64,000 nt of DNA from Bradyrhizobium sp. Ghvi (GCF_900115265.1 NZ_FOVU01000002.1:744001-808000); one strand, 5' to 3'; shown: positions 27,663-35,959, counted from the first letter of the stretch. A program made the numbers and translations. Notes: generated by a model not told the origin, from the letters alone.

Positions 27663-27697
27663 TTTGTACTATCGTACAAAAGATCAGGTCTCGTCAA
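27663..27697 (-). promoter_or_regulatory. promoter-operator of the TetR-ligI-galB-ligK operon
   Basis: Operator TTTGTAC-TATC-GTACAAA (27663-27680, perfect 7-base arms). A TTGACG -35-like hexamer on the minus strand (27692-27697) would place the -10 element inside the operator (CGATAG at 27669-27674, 17-base spacing). Transcription would start almost at the TetR ATG, so the message may be nearly leaderless. The element is 36 of about 42 positions like the one at 50339-50380. Confidence 0.65.
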
Positions 27698-27737
27698 CAA
27701 GAACGATGGCAGGCCGGCGCCGGTTGATCGCCTGGTT

Positions 27738-28877
27738 TCAATTGTGCGCGCTCGTCCGCATCTTCTCCGGCGCGACGCGCCGTGGGAAGTCATCAGCATC
27801 GCCGCCCGAGGGGATCAGGATCGCGCGTTCGCGCGGCAGGGCTTCCGGCATCTCGTCGCGGATGAACGCAATGAGCTTTTCCCTGATCTCGCAGCGCAGG
27901 TCCCAGGATTGCGGCGCGTTACGGGCGCTGACCAGCGCCCGCAGTTCGATGGTGCGGGAATCCGCGTCGATCACCTGGAGATTGACCACCGCCCCATCCC
28001 AGAGCTTGGACTCCTTCACCGCTCCCTCCAGCCAGCGCCGGATGCGCGGCACGTCGGCGCGATAGTCGACATGGAGCGCGATCACGCCGATCAGGGACGC
28101 CGTGTCGCGGGTCCAGTTCTGGAATGGCTTTTCGATGAAATAGGACAGCGGCACCACCATGCGACGCCAGTCCCACAGCCGGATCACCACATAAGTCGCG
28201 GCGATATCCTCGACCCATCCCCACTCGTTCTCGATGATCACGGCGTCCTCGATCCGGATCGGCTGGGTGATCGCGATCTGCAAACCCGCGATCAAATTGC
28301 TGAGCAGCGGCCGCGCGGCAAGACCGACGATGATACCGGCGGCACCGGCTGAAGCGAACAGGCTAACACCATATTGCCGCACCGAATCGAACGTCATCAG
28401 GGCAGCGGATACCGTGATGATGACGATGATGGTATCGGTGACGCGCTTGAAGACGCGGATCTGCGTGACGTGCTTGCGGGCGACGAAGTTCTCCGTGACA
28501 TCGCGAAAGTTCTGGAGATAGCGCGCGGCGCTCATGTCGACGATGCGAATCGAGATCCAGCCGATCAGCGCGATGAAGGCGACCACGAACAGGCGCGTCA
28601 GCGGCGTGCGGAACGCATCGTCCAGGGGCGCGAGCGGAAGGACCAAAGCGACGGCGGCCAGACACAGCGCCAGCTGGGCCGGGCCGGAGGTGCGCTCGAT
28701 GAACACGCTCAGAAGCGGCAGCCGGGTTCCGAAGGCGCGATTGAGCAGCCAGACAGCGAACCGATAGAACGACAACGCGATCATCATCGCCCCGACGACC
28801 AGGCCGAGACCGATGAACCATGATGGTATCCATCCGAACATCTTGTCGATGTCGGCCATGACAACCTGCCAATTCAT
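27738..28877 (-). CDS. mechanosensitive ion channel family protein (MscS type)
   Basis: A 379-residue membrane protein with four to five predicted helices and the MscS pore helix and beta-domain. Landmarks are GVSLFASAGAAGIIVGLAARPLLSNLIAG (pore-lining glycine/alanine-rich helix, shown as a landmark), QPIRIEDAVIIENEWGWVEDI, and TYVVIRLWDWRRMVVPLSYF. The last is the conserved beta-domain strand with its usual N replaced by D/W. A cytoplasmic alpha/beta domain follows. It protects against hypo-osmotic shock or acts in solute balance. It is transcribed towards the TetR gene and is divergent from the DUF763 gene. The start at 28877 is uncertain; a second ATG six codons downstream is possible. Confidence 0.88.
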   Translation of the reverse strand: MNWQVVMADIDKMFGWIPSWFIGLGLVVGAMMIALSFYRFAVWLLNRAFGTRLPLLSVFIERTSGPAQLALCLAAVALVLPLAPLDDAFRTPLTRLFVVAFIALIGWISIRIVDMSAARYLQNFRDVTENFVARKHVTQIRVFKRVTDTIIVIITVSAALMTFDSVRQYGVSLFASAGAAGIIVGLAARPLLSNLIAGLQIAITQPIRIEDAVIIENEWGWVEDIAATYVVIRLWDWRRMVVPLSYFIEKPFQNWTRDTASLIGVIALHVDYRADVPRIRRWLEGAVKESKLWDGAVVNLQVIDADSRTIELRALVSARNAPQSWDLRCEIREKLIAFIRDEMPEALPRERAILIPSGGDADDFPRRVAPEKMRTSAHN

Positions 28878-29001
28878 TCACGTCCCCGGAATTGCATTCG
28901 CTGCTGCGCCAACGCGTTCCAGCGCGCTTCGCTCCCCCGCGCAGTGCAACGCAGCATTCCTCTGGCGCAACCGTGTCGGATTGCGCTAATTTGGAGCACC
29001 C

Positions 29002-30252
29002 ATGACCAGACGCACTGGCAGCGCCGATCTTCCTCTCCACACCGGACGGGTTCCGCCGTGGCTGGCGAGCCGCATGGCCTCGCTGGGCGCGATCGTCACG
29101 CAAGCGATCGTGCATCATTACGGCCGCGATGCATTTATGCAGCGGCTCTCCCATCCATTCTGGTTCCAGTCGTTCGGCGCCGTGATGGGAATGGACTGGC
29201 ATTCTTCCGGCATCACGACCTCCGTGATCGGCGCGCTGAAGCGCGGGCTCGGACCGCTCCAGGACGAGCTCGGCATCTATGTCTGCGGCGGCCGCGGCCA
29301 GCATTCGCGCAAGACACCGGATGAGCTGTTGCAGCTCGGCGACCGCGTCGGCTTCGACAGCGCGAAGCTCACGCGCGCCAGCCGGCTCGTGGCGAAGGTC
29401 GACAGTGCCGCCGTGCAGGACGGCTTTGATCTCTATCTGCACGGCTTCTTCGTCACGGCCGACGGCAAGTGGACGGTGGTGCAGCAGGGCATGAACGGCG
29501 ACAAGCGCCAGGCCCGGCGCTATCATTGGCATTCGGAAGCACTGAAGAGCTTTGTCGATGCACCGCACAGCGCGATCGACGGGCCGCAGCAGGGCGAGAT
29601 CGTCAATCTCACCGACCATCGCGCCGATGTCTCGCGCACCGCGCAGCTCGATCTGCTCAGCGATTTCGGCCCCGATCGCATCCTCACCGAATTCGAGCGG
29701 CTGACCGGCACCCAACCCGAGCCGGCGCAGGCCATGCTGCCGCATTTGATCATGCCCGATCATCACGACGTCAGGCCAAAGGATGTCTTCGCACGGCGCC
29801 TGCACGGCACGCTCGCGGCCGCGGCCGAGCGCGGGCCGGTCGATTTCCCGGACTTGCTGCTGACACCCGGTGTCGGCGCGCGCACCGTGCGCTCTCTCGC
29901 CATGGTCGCCGAAGTCGTGCACGGCGCGCCCTATCGCTTCAAAGACCCCGCGCGCTTCTCGCTCGCCCATGGCGGCAAGGATCGGCATCCCTATCCCGTT
30001 CCGATCAAGGTCTATGACGAGACCATCCGCGTGTTGAAGAGCGCGATCCAGAGCGCAAAGCTCGGGCGCGAGGAGGAGATGCAGGCGATCAAGCGCCTCG
30101 ACGATCAGGCGCGTCGCCTTGAGCGCACGGTGGGTGGACCGTCGGTCGAATCGTTCATTGCGGGCGAACGTGCCGCATCGCCCGACCTCGACGGCCACTC
30201 CGTGTTCGGCTGGGAACGCGATCTGGTTTCCACAAAAAAGCGGACCTGCTGA
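29002..30252 (+). CDS. DUF763 domain-containing protein
   Basis: A 416-residue soluble protein covering the whole DUF763 domain. It begins TGSADLPLHTGRVPPWLASRM, a strongly conserved start, and continues with FGAVMGMDWHSSGITTSV, GIYVCGGRGQHSRKTPDEL and GFFVTADGKWTVVQQGMN. A helix-hairpin-helix-like segment LLTPGVGARTVRSLAMVAEVVHG follows. The combination of a helix-hairpin-helix and conserved charged residues suggests nucleic-acid binding, but no activity is known for the family. It is a single gene divergent from the MscS gene. Its last codons overlap the terminator of the opposite-strand small-gene operon. Confidence 0.88.
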   Translation: MTRRTGSADLPLHTGRVPPWLASRMASLGAIVTQAIVHHYGRDAFMQRLSHPFWFQSFGAVMGMDWHSSGITTSVIGALKRGLGPLQDELGIYVCGGRGQHSRKTPDELLQLGDRVGFDSAKLTRASRLVAKVDSAAVQDGFDLYLHGFFVTADGKWTVVQQGMNGDKRQARRYHWHSEALKSFVDAPHSAIDGPQQGEIVNLTDHRADVSRTAQLDLLSDFGPDRILTEFERLTGTQPEPAQAMLPHLIMPDHHDVRPKDVFARRLHGTLAAAAERGPVDFPDLLLTPGVGARTVRSLAMVAEVVHGAPYRFKDPARFSLAHGGKDRHPYPVPIKVYDETIRVLKSAIQSAKLGREEEMQAIKRLDDQARRLERTVGGPSVESFIAGERAASPDLDGHSVFGWERDLVSTKKRTC

Positions 30253-30264
30253 ACACCGGTCCGC
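30235..30264 (-). terminator. intrinsic terminator of the small-protein operon
   Basis: Read on the minus strand, a 7-base-pair stem GCGGACC/GGTCCGC (30258-30264 with 30240-30246) is followed at once by TTTTTT. This is a classical Rho-independent terminator. It lies 25 bases after the stop of the small gene ending at 30289, inside the 3' end of the opposite DUF763 gene. Confidence 0.75.
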
Positions 30265-30288
30265 AAGTCTGGCGGGAGGATCGCCCTC

Positions 30289-30534
30289 TCAGGTCTCGTC
30301 AGTCTCCGGCTCGCCGTCATCAAGCCGGTTGGCCGAATGGTCCTGATATTGCTCGGTCTGGATGAACTTGCCGTCCATGCCGCGAATGTCCGAGTGCTGT
30401 TTCTTGTCGCGGTTGGACAGAACCATGTTGTCGCCGATCATCTCCTTCGGCACGTCGGTCAATGCGCCGGTGCCGTCGCCCTTGCCGTGCACCCCGGATC
30501 TGAAATGCGTCTTGCTGCCATGGCCAGCTGGCAT
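30289..30534 (-). CDS. small hydrophilic hypothetical protein
   Basis: An 81-residue, very polar protein (MPAGHGSKTHFRSGVHGKGDGTGALTD... ending LDDGEPETDET) without hydrophobic core, cysteine or known motif. It is probably largely unfolded. A GGAG site is 6 bases before the ATG at 30534. It is the last of four short genes on one strand, followed by a clear terminator. The residue composition is like that of small stress-linked hydrophilic proteins, but this is a weak analogy and no function can be assigned. Confidence 0.6.
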   Translation of the reverse strand: MPAGHGSKTHFRSGVHGKGDGTGALTDVPKEMIGDNMVLSNRDKKQHSDIRGMDGKFIQTEQYQDHSANRLDDGEPETDET

Positions 30535-30570
30535 CGCTTTCTCCTCTTGCAGTGATCGCTTCTTGAAGGC

Positions 30571-30726
30571 CTAGTGCTTCTGTTGCGCTGGCAACTCTCG
30601 TTGGACACGACGGCTGGTGTCGTCGGCATTGCGGTCCAGAGCCCGATCCAGCTCTCGCGCGTCGGGGACGTCGGGTTTGCGCTCGAGAATTCGGACCTGC
30701 TGTTCGTGAGTCTTTCTGCCTTGCAT
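30571..30726 (-). CDS. small charged hypothetical protein (51 aa)
   Basis: A 51-residue protein rich in Arg, Asp and Glu (MQGRKTHEQQVRILERKPDV, then DARELDRALDRNADDTSRRV), predicted helical and soluble. A GGAG site stands 8 bases before the ATG at 30726; a longer in-frame extension upstream lacks such a site. It lies between two other small genes with gaps of 36 and 16 bases and is likely part of the same transcript. No family is recognised. Confidence 0.5.
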   Translation of the reverse strand: MQGRKTHEQQVRILERKPDVPDARELDRALDRNADDTSRRVQRELPAQQKH

Positions 30727-30742
30727 TCGGCGTCTCCGATCT

Positions 30743-30943
30743 TCACCTGCCTCCGCCCTTTCCGGCCGCATCATGCGCGTGATGAGAATCGTGCTCGCCT
30801 CCGCCGCCTGAGACACGGCTGTGGCTACGGCGTGAATCGTCCGCAGGCGGTTTCTTGATTTCAAGCGGCGCCTTCGCGTTCTCGTGTGAGGCGCCGGGTC
30901 CGCCCTGACGAATGCTGTTCGGTGTCTTGGTGGATGTCGACAT
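30743..30943 (-). CDS. small Gly/His-rich hydrophilic protein (66 aa)
   Basis: A 66-residue disordered-looking protein: MSTSTKTPNSIRQGGPGASH at the start, a lysine/proline patch LEIKKPPADDSRR, and a glycine/histidine-rich tail with GGGGEHDSHHAHDAAGKGGG. The six or so histidines could bind metal, but that is a guess from composition. A GGAGGG site is located about 8 bases before the ATG. It is the second gene of the four-gene small-protein unit, 14 bases after the first. Confidence 0.5.
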   Translation of the reverse strand: MSTSTKTPNSIRQGGPGASHENAKAPLEIKKPPADDSRRSHSRVSGGGGEHDSHHAHDAAGKGGGR

Positions 30944-30957
30944 GGATGTCGCCCTCC

Positions 30958-31146
30958 TCAACGGTCTTGCTGATAGCCTTGATTGGTCGTGTTCTGCTTG
31001 ATGTTGCCCTGCTGGCCCTGCTCGTTCGGGTTCTCCACCCGCTGCCGGCCGCGAGATGCCTGATTGGCCGACATTTTCTTCTTGTCGTCACCAGTTCCCT
31101 TTCGGCTTTGATTGTCCGGCGGAACAGGTGGCATTTTGCTGGTCAT
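30958..31146 (-). CDS. small hydrophilic protein (62 aa), first of four
   Basis: A 62-residue protein of low complexity, rich in N, Q, K, G and P (MTSKMPPVPPDNQSRKG, then KKKMSANQASRGRQRVENP and a Q/N-rich end). It has no hydrophobic residues in any cluster and no cysteine. A perfect AGGAGG site lies 7 bases before the ATG at 31146, which makes it the best-supported gene of the group. It opens the unit 31146-30289. Such composition is common in small stress-related proteins; no function is assigned. Confidence 0.55.
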   Translation of the reverse strand: MTSKMPPVPPDNQSRKGTGDDKKKMSANQASRGRQRVENPNEQGQQGNIKQNTTNQGYQQDR

Positions 31147-31292
31147 GATGCTGCCTCCTGGAATGCGTGAAGGCCTGCGGTACGGATGGCGGAACTCGTG
31201 TCCGGCCGTCATCGCCGCGAGGTCTCAGTGACAACTGACGTGACCGAGGCCCGTTCCGGGCAGTCGCATGTGGTAATGTTTCGCAGGGCGCG

Positions 31293-32564
31293 TCAGCTCA
31301 CTTGAGCAAGGGAACGATCAACTGCTGCGAACGGCGCAGCCGCATCGGATGTTCCGCTCGCCTCTGCCTTCACGGGGAGTTTCGCGATCGCGCGAAGGCC
31401 CGGCCGCTTGCGCCAGTGGATCTGCGATGGATCGACGGCAAGACCAAGCCGCGGCCAGCGCGTGAACAGCGCTTTGAGCGCGCACGCGCCTTCGATCCGC
31501 GCCAGCTGATGCCCGAGGCAGAAATGGATTCCCGTGCCGAAGGAAATATGGCGGTTCGGCTTGCGCTCGAGATCGAGCTGCTCGGGCCGATCGTGCACCG
31601 CCAGGTCCATGTTGGCGGCGGCGAGCATGGCCATGACGCGATCGCCCTTCTTCAGCTGCACCCCGGCGAGCTGGACATCCCGTCGCACATAGCGCGGTTT
31701 CGAAAATTGAACCGGCGAGACGAAACGCAGAAACTCCTCGACGGCGAGCCCGACGCGATTCCAGTCTTCTTCCAGCCAGTCACGCAGACCCGGATTCCTG
31801 AGCAGTTCGTAGACCGAACCACTGATGAGATGCGTGGTAGTCTCCGAGCCCGCCGCGAGCAGCAGGAACACCATCGAGACCATTTCGTCCGGCGTGATCT
31901 CGCCGCCCTCGCGTTCGACCTGGACCAGCTCGGCGATCAGGCCTTCGCCGCCCCGCTCGCGCGCGATCTGCAGCTGCTCGGCGAGGTAATTCCGCATCTT
32001 GCGGAAGGCGAACAGCAGGCGAAAGAAGCTGATCACGTTCGTCAGCGAAGACATCGCGTTGGCCCACGCGATGAAGCGCGGGCGATCGGCCATAGGCAGG
32101 CCGAGCAGCTCCGAGATCACCGACAGCGGCAGGATGCGCGCATAGCGCTCGACGAGATCGGCCGGGCTTCCGCTCGCGAACAGCCCCGCGGCAAGGTCAT
32201 TGGCAATGGCTTGAATGCGCGGCTCCATCGCGACGATGGCGCGGCGGCGGAAGGCTTCGTCGACGATGCTGCGCAGCCTGGTATGGTCAGGCTCGTCCAT
32301 CGTCAGCATGTTTTTGGCGATGGCCCTGACCAGCCCCGGCATCCACCAGCGCAGGCCGGCAACGTCGCCATCTTCCTTGCGCAGCGTGAAGATCGTGCTG
32401 TCCTTCAGCACCTGCGCTGTCACATCGTGGGTCGTGGTGATCCAGACGTCGCCGACAAGGGGAAATCGTGTCGCGACCAAAGGGCCGGACGCCCGCAGGG
32501 CCGCGGTGGCCTTGGGCGGATCGCGAAAGAAAGTCTCGCTGGTGAAATCGAGGCGTGGTGCCAT
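31293..32564 (-). CDS. cytochrome P450
   Basis: A 423-residue soluble bacterial P450. The I-helix oxygen-activation motif AGSETTTH is near residue 240. The K-helix EEFLR (ExxR) is about 275. The haem-binding loop FGTGIHFCLGHQLAR, with the cysteine that ligates iron, is near residue 350. The N-terminus has no membrane anchor, which is usual for class I bacterial enzymes that receive electrons from a ferredoxin and its reductase. No ferredoxin gene is adjacent; the ferredoxin-NADP reductase at 33091 lies two genes away but more likely serves the nicotinate genes. Substrate is unknown. Confidence 0.92.
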   Translation of the reverse strand: MAPRLDFTSETFFRDPPKATAALRASGPLVATRFPLVGDVWITTTHDVTAQVLKDSTIFTLRKEDGDVAGLRWWMPGLVRAIAKNMLTMDEPDHTRLRSIVDEAFRRRAIVAMEPRIQAIANDLAAGLFASGSPADLVERYARILPLSVISELLGLPMADRPRFIAWANAMSSLTNVISFFRLLFAFRKMRNYLAEQLQIARERGGEGLIAELVQVEREGGEITPDEMVSMVFLLLAAGSETTTHLISGSVYELLRNPGLRDWLEEDWNRVGLAVEEFLRFVSPVQFSKPRYVRRDVQLAGVQLKKGDRVMAMLAAANMDLAVHDRPEQLDLERKPNRHISFGTGIHFCLGHQLARIEGACALKALFTRWPRLGLAVDPSQIHWRKRPGLRAIAKLPVKAEASGTSDAAAPFAAVDRSLAQVS

Positions 32565-32657
32565 GGAATCACCGGGATGGTTGGTGGCGCCTCAACCAGA
32601 TGGTGAGTGAGGCCGCTGACGCAAGGGCCGCAACCAGCCCTTCTCGCGGCAGCGGAA

Positions 32658-32984
32658 CTAACCACGTCCCTGAGAGCGCGGACCGGCCTTACGCTGCTGC
32701 TGATTGGTGTAGGCGTCCCAGTGGCTCCAGCTGCCATTGCTCAGGCTTTGCAGATCCGTGCCGAGCGGCCGGCGCGTGCGCTTGTCGTGGTCGGCAATGG
32801 CGCGCTCGGACTGCGCGATCTTGCGCTTCAGTTCCGCGATCGCCTTCTGGGTCTGCCCGTTGCGCTTGGAGGACGCGATCTCGCCCATCGTGAAGCGCGC
32901 GGTCTCCAGCGCCTTCAACTCGGCGCGGTTCTTCTTCAACTGAACCCGATGCCAGGCGATGTTGCTGTCGCTGTCCGCAACCAT
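32658..32984 (-). CDS. hypothetical basic coiled-coil-like protein
   Basis: A 108-residue protein with a long charged helical stretch (VQLKKNRAELKALETARFTM, then NGQTQKAIAELKRKIAQSER) that has heptad-like spacing, followed by a polar tail rich in S, W, Q and R. The ATG at 32984 has a GGAG site 8 bases upstream. No family is recognised. It is on the same strand as the P450 gene with a 93-base gap and need not be related to it. Confidence 0.55.
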   Translation of the reverse strand: MVADSDSNIAWHRVQLKKNRAELKALETARFTMGEIASSKRNGQTQKAIAELKRKIAQSERAIADHDKRTRRPLGTDLQSLSNGSWSHWDAYTNQQQRKAGPRSQGRG

Positions 32985-33090
32985 GTGGGAACTCCGCTGA
33001 TTCGGTCCCACAGTGTATCAAGCGCCGAATCGGCGGGGCAACGCCCGCCAGAAGGCGAAAATGCGGTCATATTGCGGGAAAATGCCGCGT

Positions 33091-33864
33091 TTAGCGCTCG
33101 GCAAAAGCCTTCTCGACCACGAACTGCGCCGGCTCGCCATGATTGCCCTCGGCAAAACCGCGCTCGCCCAGCAGCACGCGGGTGTCGGCGACCAGTGCCG
33201 GGCTGCCGCAGATCATGACGCGGTCGTGGGCGGCTTCCAGCACCGGCAGGCCAATATCGGTGAATAGCTTGCCTGACGTAATGAGGTCGGTGATGCGGCC
33301 GCGGTTACGGAAGGGATCGCGGGTGACAGTGGGATAGTAGATCAACTGGTTCTGGATGTACTCGCCGAGCAGTTCGTCCTTCGGCAAGTGCTCGGTGATC
33401 ATCTCGCCATAGGCGAGCTCCTTGACGTGCCGGCATCCGTGCAGCAGCACCACCTTCTCGAACCGTTCGTAGGTCTCGGGGTCCTTGATCACGCTCAGGA
33501 ACGGGGCAAGGCCCGTGCCGGTACCGATGAGGTAGAGGTTGCGCCCCTCCTCCAGATTGTCGATGACGAGCGTGCCGGTGGCCTTGCGGCTGACGATGAT
33601 CTCGTCGCCTTCCTTCAGATGCTGAAGCCGCGAGGTCAGCGGTCCGTCCGGCACCTTGATCGAGAAGAATTCGAGGGTGTCCTCGTAGTTGGCGCTGGCG
33701 ACGCTGTAGGCCCGCAGCAACGGCTTCTCGCCGACCTTGAGCCCGATCATGGTGAACTCGCCGTTGCGGAAACGGAAGGTCGGGCTGCGGGTGGTCTTGA
33801 AGGAGAACAGCGTGTCGGTCCAGTGATGGACGCTCAGAAGGCTTTCCTGATTGAAATTGCTCAT
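33091..33864 (-). CDS. fpr: ferredoxin--NADP+ reductase
   Basis: A 257-residue FAD enzyme that passes electrons between NADPH and ferredoxin or flavodoxin. The FAD-binding RAYSVAS motif, the KATGTLVIDNL stretch, the pyrophosphate motif YLIGTGTGLAPF and the NADP-site VMICGSPALV are all present, and the C-terminus is of the bacterial subclass (EKAFAER). It is divergent from the enamidase gene, and the tandem palindromes at 33917-33944 lie between them. In this island it could supply low-potential electrons to the 6-hydroxynicotinate reductase. A general redox role is equally possible, since alphaproteobacteria usually carry such an enzyme anyway. Confidence 0.9.
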   Translation of the reverse strand: MSNFNQESLLSVHHWTDTLFSFKTTRSPTFRFRNGEFTMIGLKVGEKPLLRAYSVASANYEDTLEFFSIKVPDGPLTSRLQHLKEGDEIIVSRKATGTLVIDNLEEGRNLYLIGTGTGLAPFLSVIKDPETYERFEKVVLLHGCRHVKELAYGEMITEHLPKDELLGEYIQNQLIYYPTVTRDPFRNRGRITDLITSGKLFTDIGLPVLEAAHDRVMICGSPALVADTRVLLGERGFAEGNHGEPAQFVVEKAFAER

Positions 33865-33916
33865 CTCACCTATCCGTGTCGCGTCTATGCGGTTTCGAGG
33901 CGGGCAGCTATGCGTC

Positions 33917-33944
33917 GTTTGTATACGATCATTCGTATACTAAT
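33917..33944. promoter_or_regulatory. two abutting 14-bp palindromes between fpr and the enamidase gene
   Basis: GTTTGTATACGATC (33917-33930) is directly followed by ATTCGTATACTAAT (33931-33944), both centred on GTATAC. They match the copies at 43726-43739 and 43878-43891, giving the core TTYGTRTACRAA. They lie 52 bases before fpr and 77 bases before the enamidase start. MarR-type dimers bind sites of this size; the MarR gene at 35491 is the obvious candidate. Confidence 0.6.
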
Positions 33945-34021
33945 GAATAATCCTGCTTGATCCTGCGGTCAAGGCTGCCCAAGATCGCTAGCGTTGCAGT
34001 TAGGAATAAGGAGCCGTTTCC

Positions 34022-35218
34022 ATGGCGCATGACGCACCCCAGGCCACCGGACCCTCGAAGCTCGTGATCCGCAATATCGGTCTGATCCTGTCCGGCGCCC
34101 TGGAAAAGCCGATCCTGGACGGCGACACCATCGTTGCCGAGAACGGCAAGATCACCGCGATCGGCCGCTTCAAGGACTGCAACGTCGAAGGTGCAACGAC
34201 CATCGTCGATGCCCACGGCACCACGGTCGCGCCGGGCCTGATCGACAGCCACGTTCACCCCGTCGCAGGCGATTGGACGCCGCGGCAGAACCAGATCAAC
34301 TGGATCGACAGCTACCTCCATGGCGGCGTCACCACCATGATCTCGGCAGGTGAAGTGCACATGCCCGGCCGACCGCGCGACGTCGTCGGCCTCAAGGCCA
34401 TGGCGGTGTTCGCCCAGCGCGCGTTCTGGACCTTGCGCCCCGGCGGCGTGAAGGTTCACGCCGGCGCGCCCGTGATCGAATGCGAGATGGTCGAGGAAGA
34501 TTTCAAGGAGATGGCTGCCAACGGCGTCAAGCTGCTCGGCGAGGTCGGCCTCGGTGGCGTCAAGGACGGCCCCACCGCTCGCAAGATGGTCGGCTGGGCC
34601 CGCAAATACGGCATCCAGAGCACGATCCACACCGGCGGCCCCTCGATCCCCGGCTCCGGCCTGATCGACAAGGATGTGGTGCTCGAAGCCGACACCGATG
34701 TCGTCGGCCACATCAATGGTGGCCATACCGCCTTGCCCGACGATCAGATCCGCTGCATCTGCGAGGGCTGCAAACGCGGCCTCGAGCTGGTTCACAACGG
34801 CAATGAGCGCTCGGCCCTGTTCACGCTGCGCACCGCGCGCGAGATGGGCGACCTGCACCGCGTCATCCTCGGCACCGACGCCCCCGCCGGCTCCGGCGTG
34901 CAACCGCTCGGCATCCTGCGCATGGTCTCGATGCTGTCCTCGCTCGGCGAGCTGCCGGCCGAGATCGCGTTTTGTCTCGCCACCGGCAACACTGCGCGGA
35001 TGCGCGAGCTCGATTGCGGCCTCATCGAAGTCGGCCGCTCCGCCGATTTCGTCATCATGGACAAGGCGCAACACTCGCCCGGCAAGAACATCCTGGAGAG
35101 CGTCCAGCTCGGCGATCTCCCCGGCATCGGCATGACCATCATCGACGGCATCGTGCGGACCCAACGCAGCCGCAACACCCCGCCGGCAGGCAAGGTGCCG
35201 GAGGTGGTGGCGAAGTAA
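34022..35218 (+). CDS. ena: enamidase (6-oxo-1,4,5,6-tetrahydronicotinate amidohydrolase)
   Basis: A 398-residue amidohydrolase. It follows the Eubacterium barkeri enamidase closely in my memory of that sequence: KLVIRNIGLILSG, the metal motif GLIDSHVHPVAGDWTPRQ, SYLHGGVTTMISAGEVHMPGRP, VKLLGEVGLGGVKD, HTGGPSIPGSG, DVVGHINGGHTA and GTDAPAGSGVQPLGILR, ending with SRNTPPA. The enzyme hydrolyses the cyclic enamide 1,4,5,6-tetrahydro-6-oxonicotinate to 2-formylglutarate and ammonia in the cytoplasm, using a binuclear metal site. It stands divergent to fpr in the nicotinate island, under the tandem palindromes. The N-terminal ten residues are extra. Dihydroorotase-like annotations are possible but fit less well. 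Confidence 0.88.
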   Translation: MAHDAPQATGPSKLVIRNIGLILSGALEKPILDGDTIVAENGKITAIGRFKDCNVEGATTIVDAHGTTVAPGLIDSHVHPVAGDWTPRQNQINWIDSYLHGGVTTMISAGEVHMPGRPRDVVGLKAMAVFAQRAFWTLRPGGVKVHAGAPVIECEMVEEDFKEMAANGVKLLGEVGLGGVKDGPTARKMVGWARKYGIQSTIHTGGPSIPGSGLIDKDVVLEADTDVVGHINGGHTALPDDQIRCICEGCKRGLELVHNGNERSALFTLRTAREMGDLHRVILGTDAPAGSGVQPLGILRMVSMLSSLGELPAEIAFCLATGNTARMRELDCGLIEVGRSADFVIMDKAQHSPGKNILESVQLGDLPGIGMTIIDGIVRTQRSRNTPPAGKVPEVVAK

Positions 35219-35239
35219 TGTCGGTCGACAGCCAGCCCC

Positions 35240-35358
35240 GTCATCCTGAGGTGCTCGTCTTGCAAAGCAAGGCGAGCCTCGAACGATGAATCGGCCGGAG
35301 ATGCAGCCGGGCCGTCGCCCTTCGAGGGCCGCTGAAGAAGCGGCCACCTCAGGGTGAC
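35240..35358. repeat. palindromic intergenic repeat (GTCATCCTGAGGTG type)
   Basis: Outer arms GTCATCCTGAGGTG (35240-35253) and CACCTCAGGGTGAC (35345-35358) are inverted copies with one mismatch. They enclose smaller hairpins (GCTCGTCTTGCAAAGCAAGG region and GGCCGCTGAAGAAGCGGCC). It is typical of the dispersed palindromic repeats of Bradyrhizobiaceae. It follows the enamidase stop and may end its transcript. Confidence 0.6.
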
Positions 35359-35397
35359 GGTGAGGTTGCGGAATTTATCGCAGCTTGTTCGGTATTG

Positions 35398-35483
35398 TAG
35401 GGTGGGCAAAGCGAAGCGTGCCCACGTCTTTGCAAATCGACAAAGGAGGTGGGCGCGGCGCGTTGCGCCTTTGCCCACCCTGC
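35398..35483. repeat. palindromic intergenic repeat (GTAGGGTGGGCAAAG type)
   Basis: Arms GTAGGGTGGGCAAAG (35398-35412) and CTTTGCCCACCCTGC (35469-35483) pair at 14 of 15 positions, with a second CGTGCCCAC/GTGGGCGCG pairing inside. It is a second dispersed element placed between the convergent enamidase and MarR genes. A relative with GTTAG arms is at 39363-39502. Confidence 0.6.
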
Positions 35484-35490
35484 GAGATCA

Positions 35491-35946
35491 TCACCTCAGC
35501 TTGCTCAACAGCGCCATCAGCGTCTCACGCTCTTTCGCATCGAGCGGTGCCAGCGTCTCGCGGGTGATCGCGATCGCGTTCGGCGCAAGCTTTTCCGCAA
35601 GCTGCTGACCGGCGCGCGTCAGGCTGACCAGAAGCCGCCGCCCATCTTCGGGGTCCTGGCTCGTCTCTGTGAGGCCGCGCGCAGTCAGGCGATCGATCAC
35701 GCCCTTGATGGTGGCGACATCCATCGCCGTCAGCCGTCCGAGCTGGTTCTGCGAGCACGGCCCGGTCTCGGCGAGCTTCGACAAGGCGGCCCACTGCGTC
35801 GGCGTCATGTTGGTGCCGATGTCGCGGGAGAAGATCGAGCTGTGGCGCTGCCAGACCTGGCGCAGGATGAAGCCGACCTGCTCGTCGAGCACGTAAGGCG
35901 GTTTTGCCGGCTTGACGTTCTTCTTCGCCGTGACGCTTCTTGCCAT
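35491..35946 (-). CDS. MarR family transcriptional regulator, candidate nicotinate repressor
   Basis: A 151-residue winged-helix regulator. The DNA-binding core shows MTPTQWAALSKLAETGPCSQ, then LGRLTAMDVATIKGVIDRLTARGLTE and the wing DPEDGRRLLVSLTRAG. Dimerisation helices lie at both ends, as in all MarR proteins. It is the last gene of the long minus-strand operon that starts with the 6-hydroxynicotinate reductase, 13 bases after livF. The nicotinate regulator NicR of Pseudomonas putida is also a MarR protein, which supports a role in this island. The four 14-bp palindromes at the island promoters are its likely targets; ligand probably nicotinate or 6-hydroxynicotinate (inference). Confidence 0.88.
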   Translation of the reverse strand: MARSVTAKKNVKPAKPPYVLDEQVGFILRQVWQRHSSIFSRDIGTNMTPTQWAALSKLAETGPCSQNQLGRLTAMDVATIKGVIDRLTARGLTETSQDPEDGRRLLVSLTRAGQQLAEKLAPNAIAITRETLAPLDAKERETLMALLSKLR

Positions 35947-35959
35947 TCCTGCCCCGCCC

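Noticed and set aside
28363..30198. Minus-strand frame of 611 codons over the DUF763 and MscS genes
   Set aside because: Its last part is an off-frame reading of MscS and the rest is antisense to DUF763; no known domain, composition typical of a shadow frame.
33929..35347. Minus-strand frame of 472 codons across the enamidase gene
   Set aside because: It is antisense to a recognised amidohydrolase with all metal motifs and spans into a palindromic repeat.
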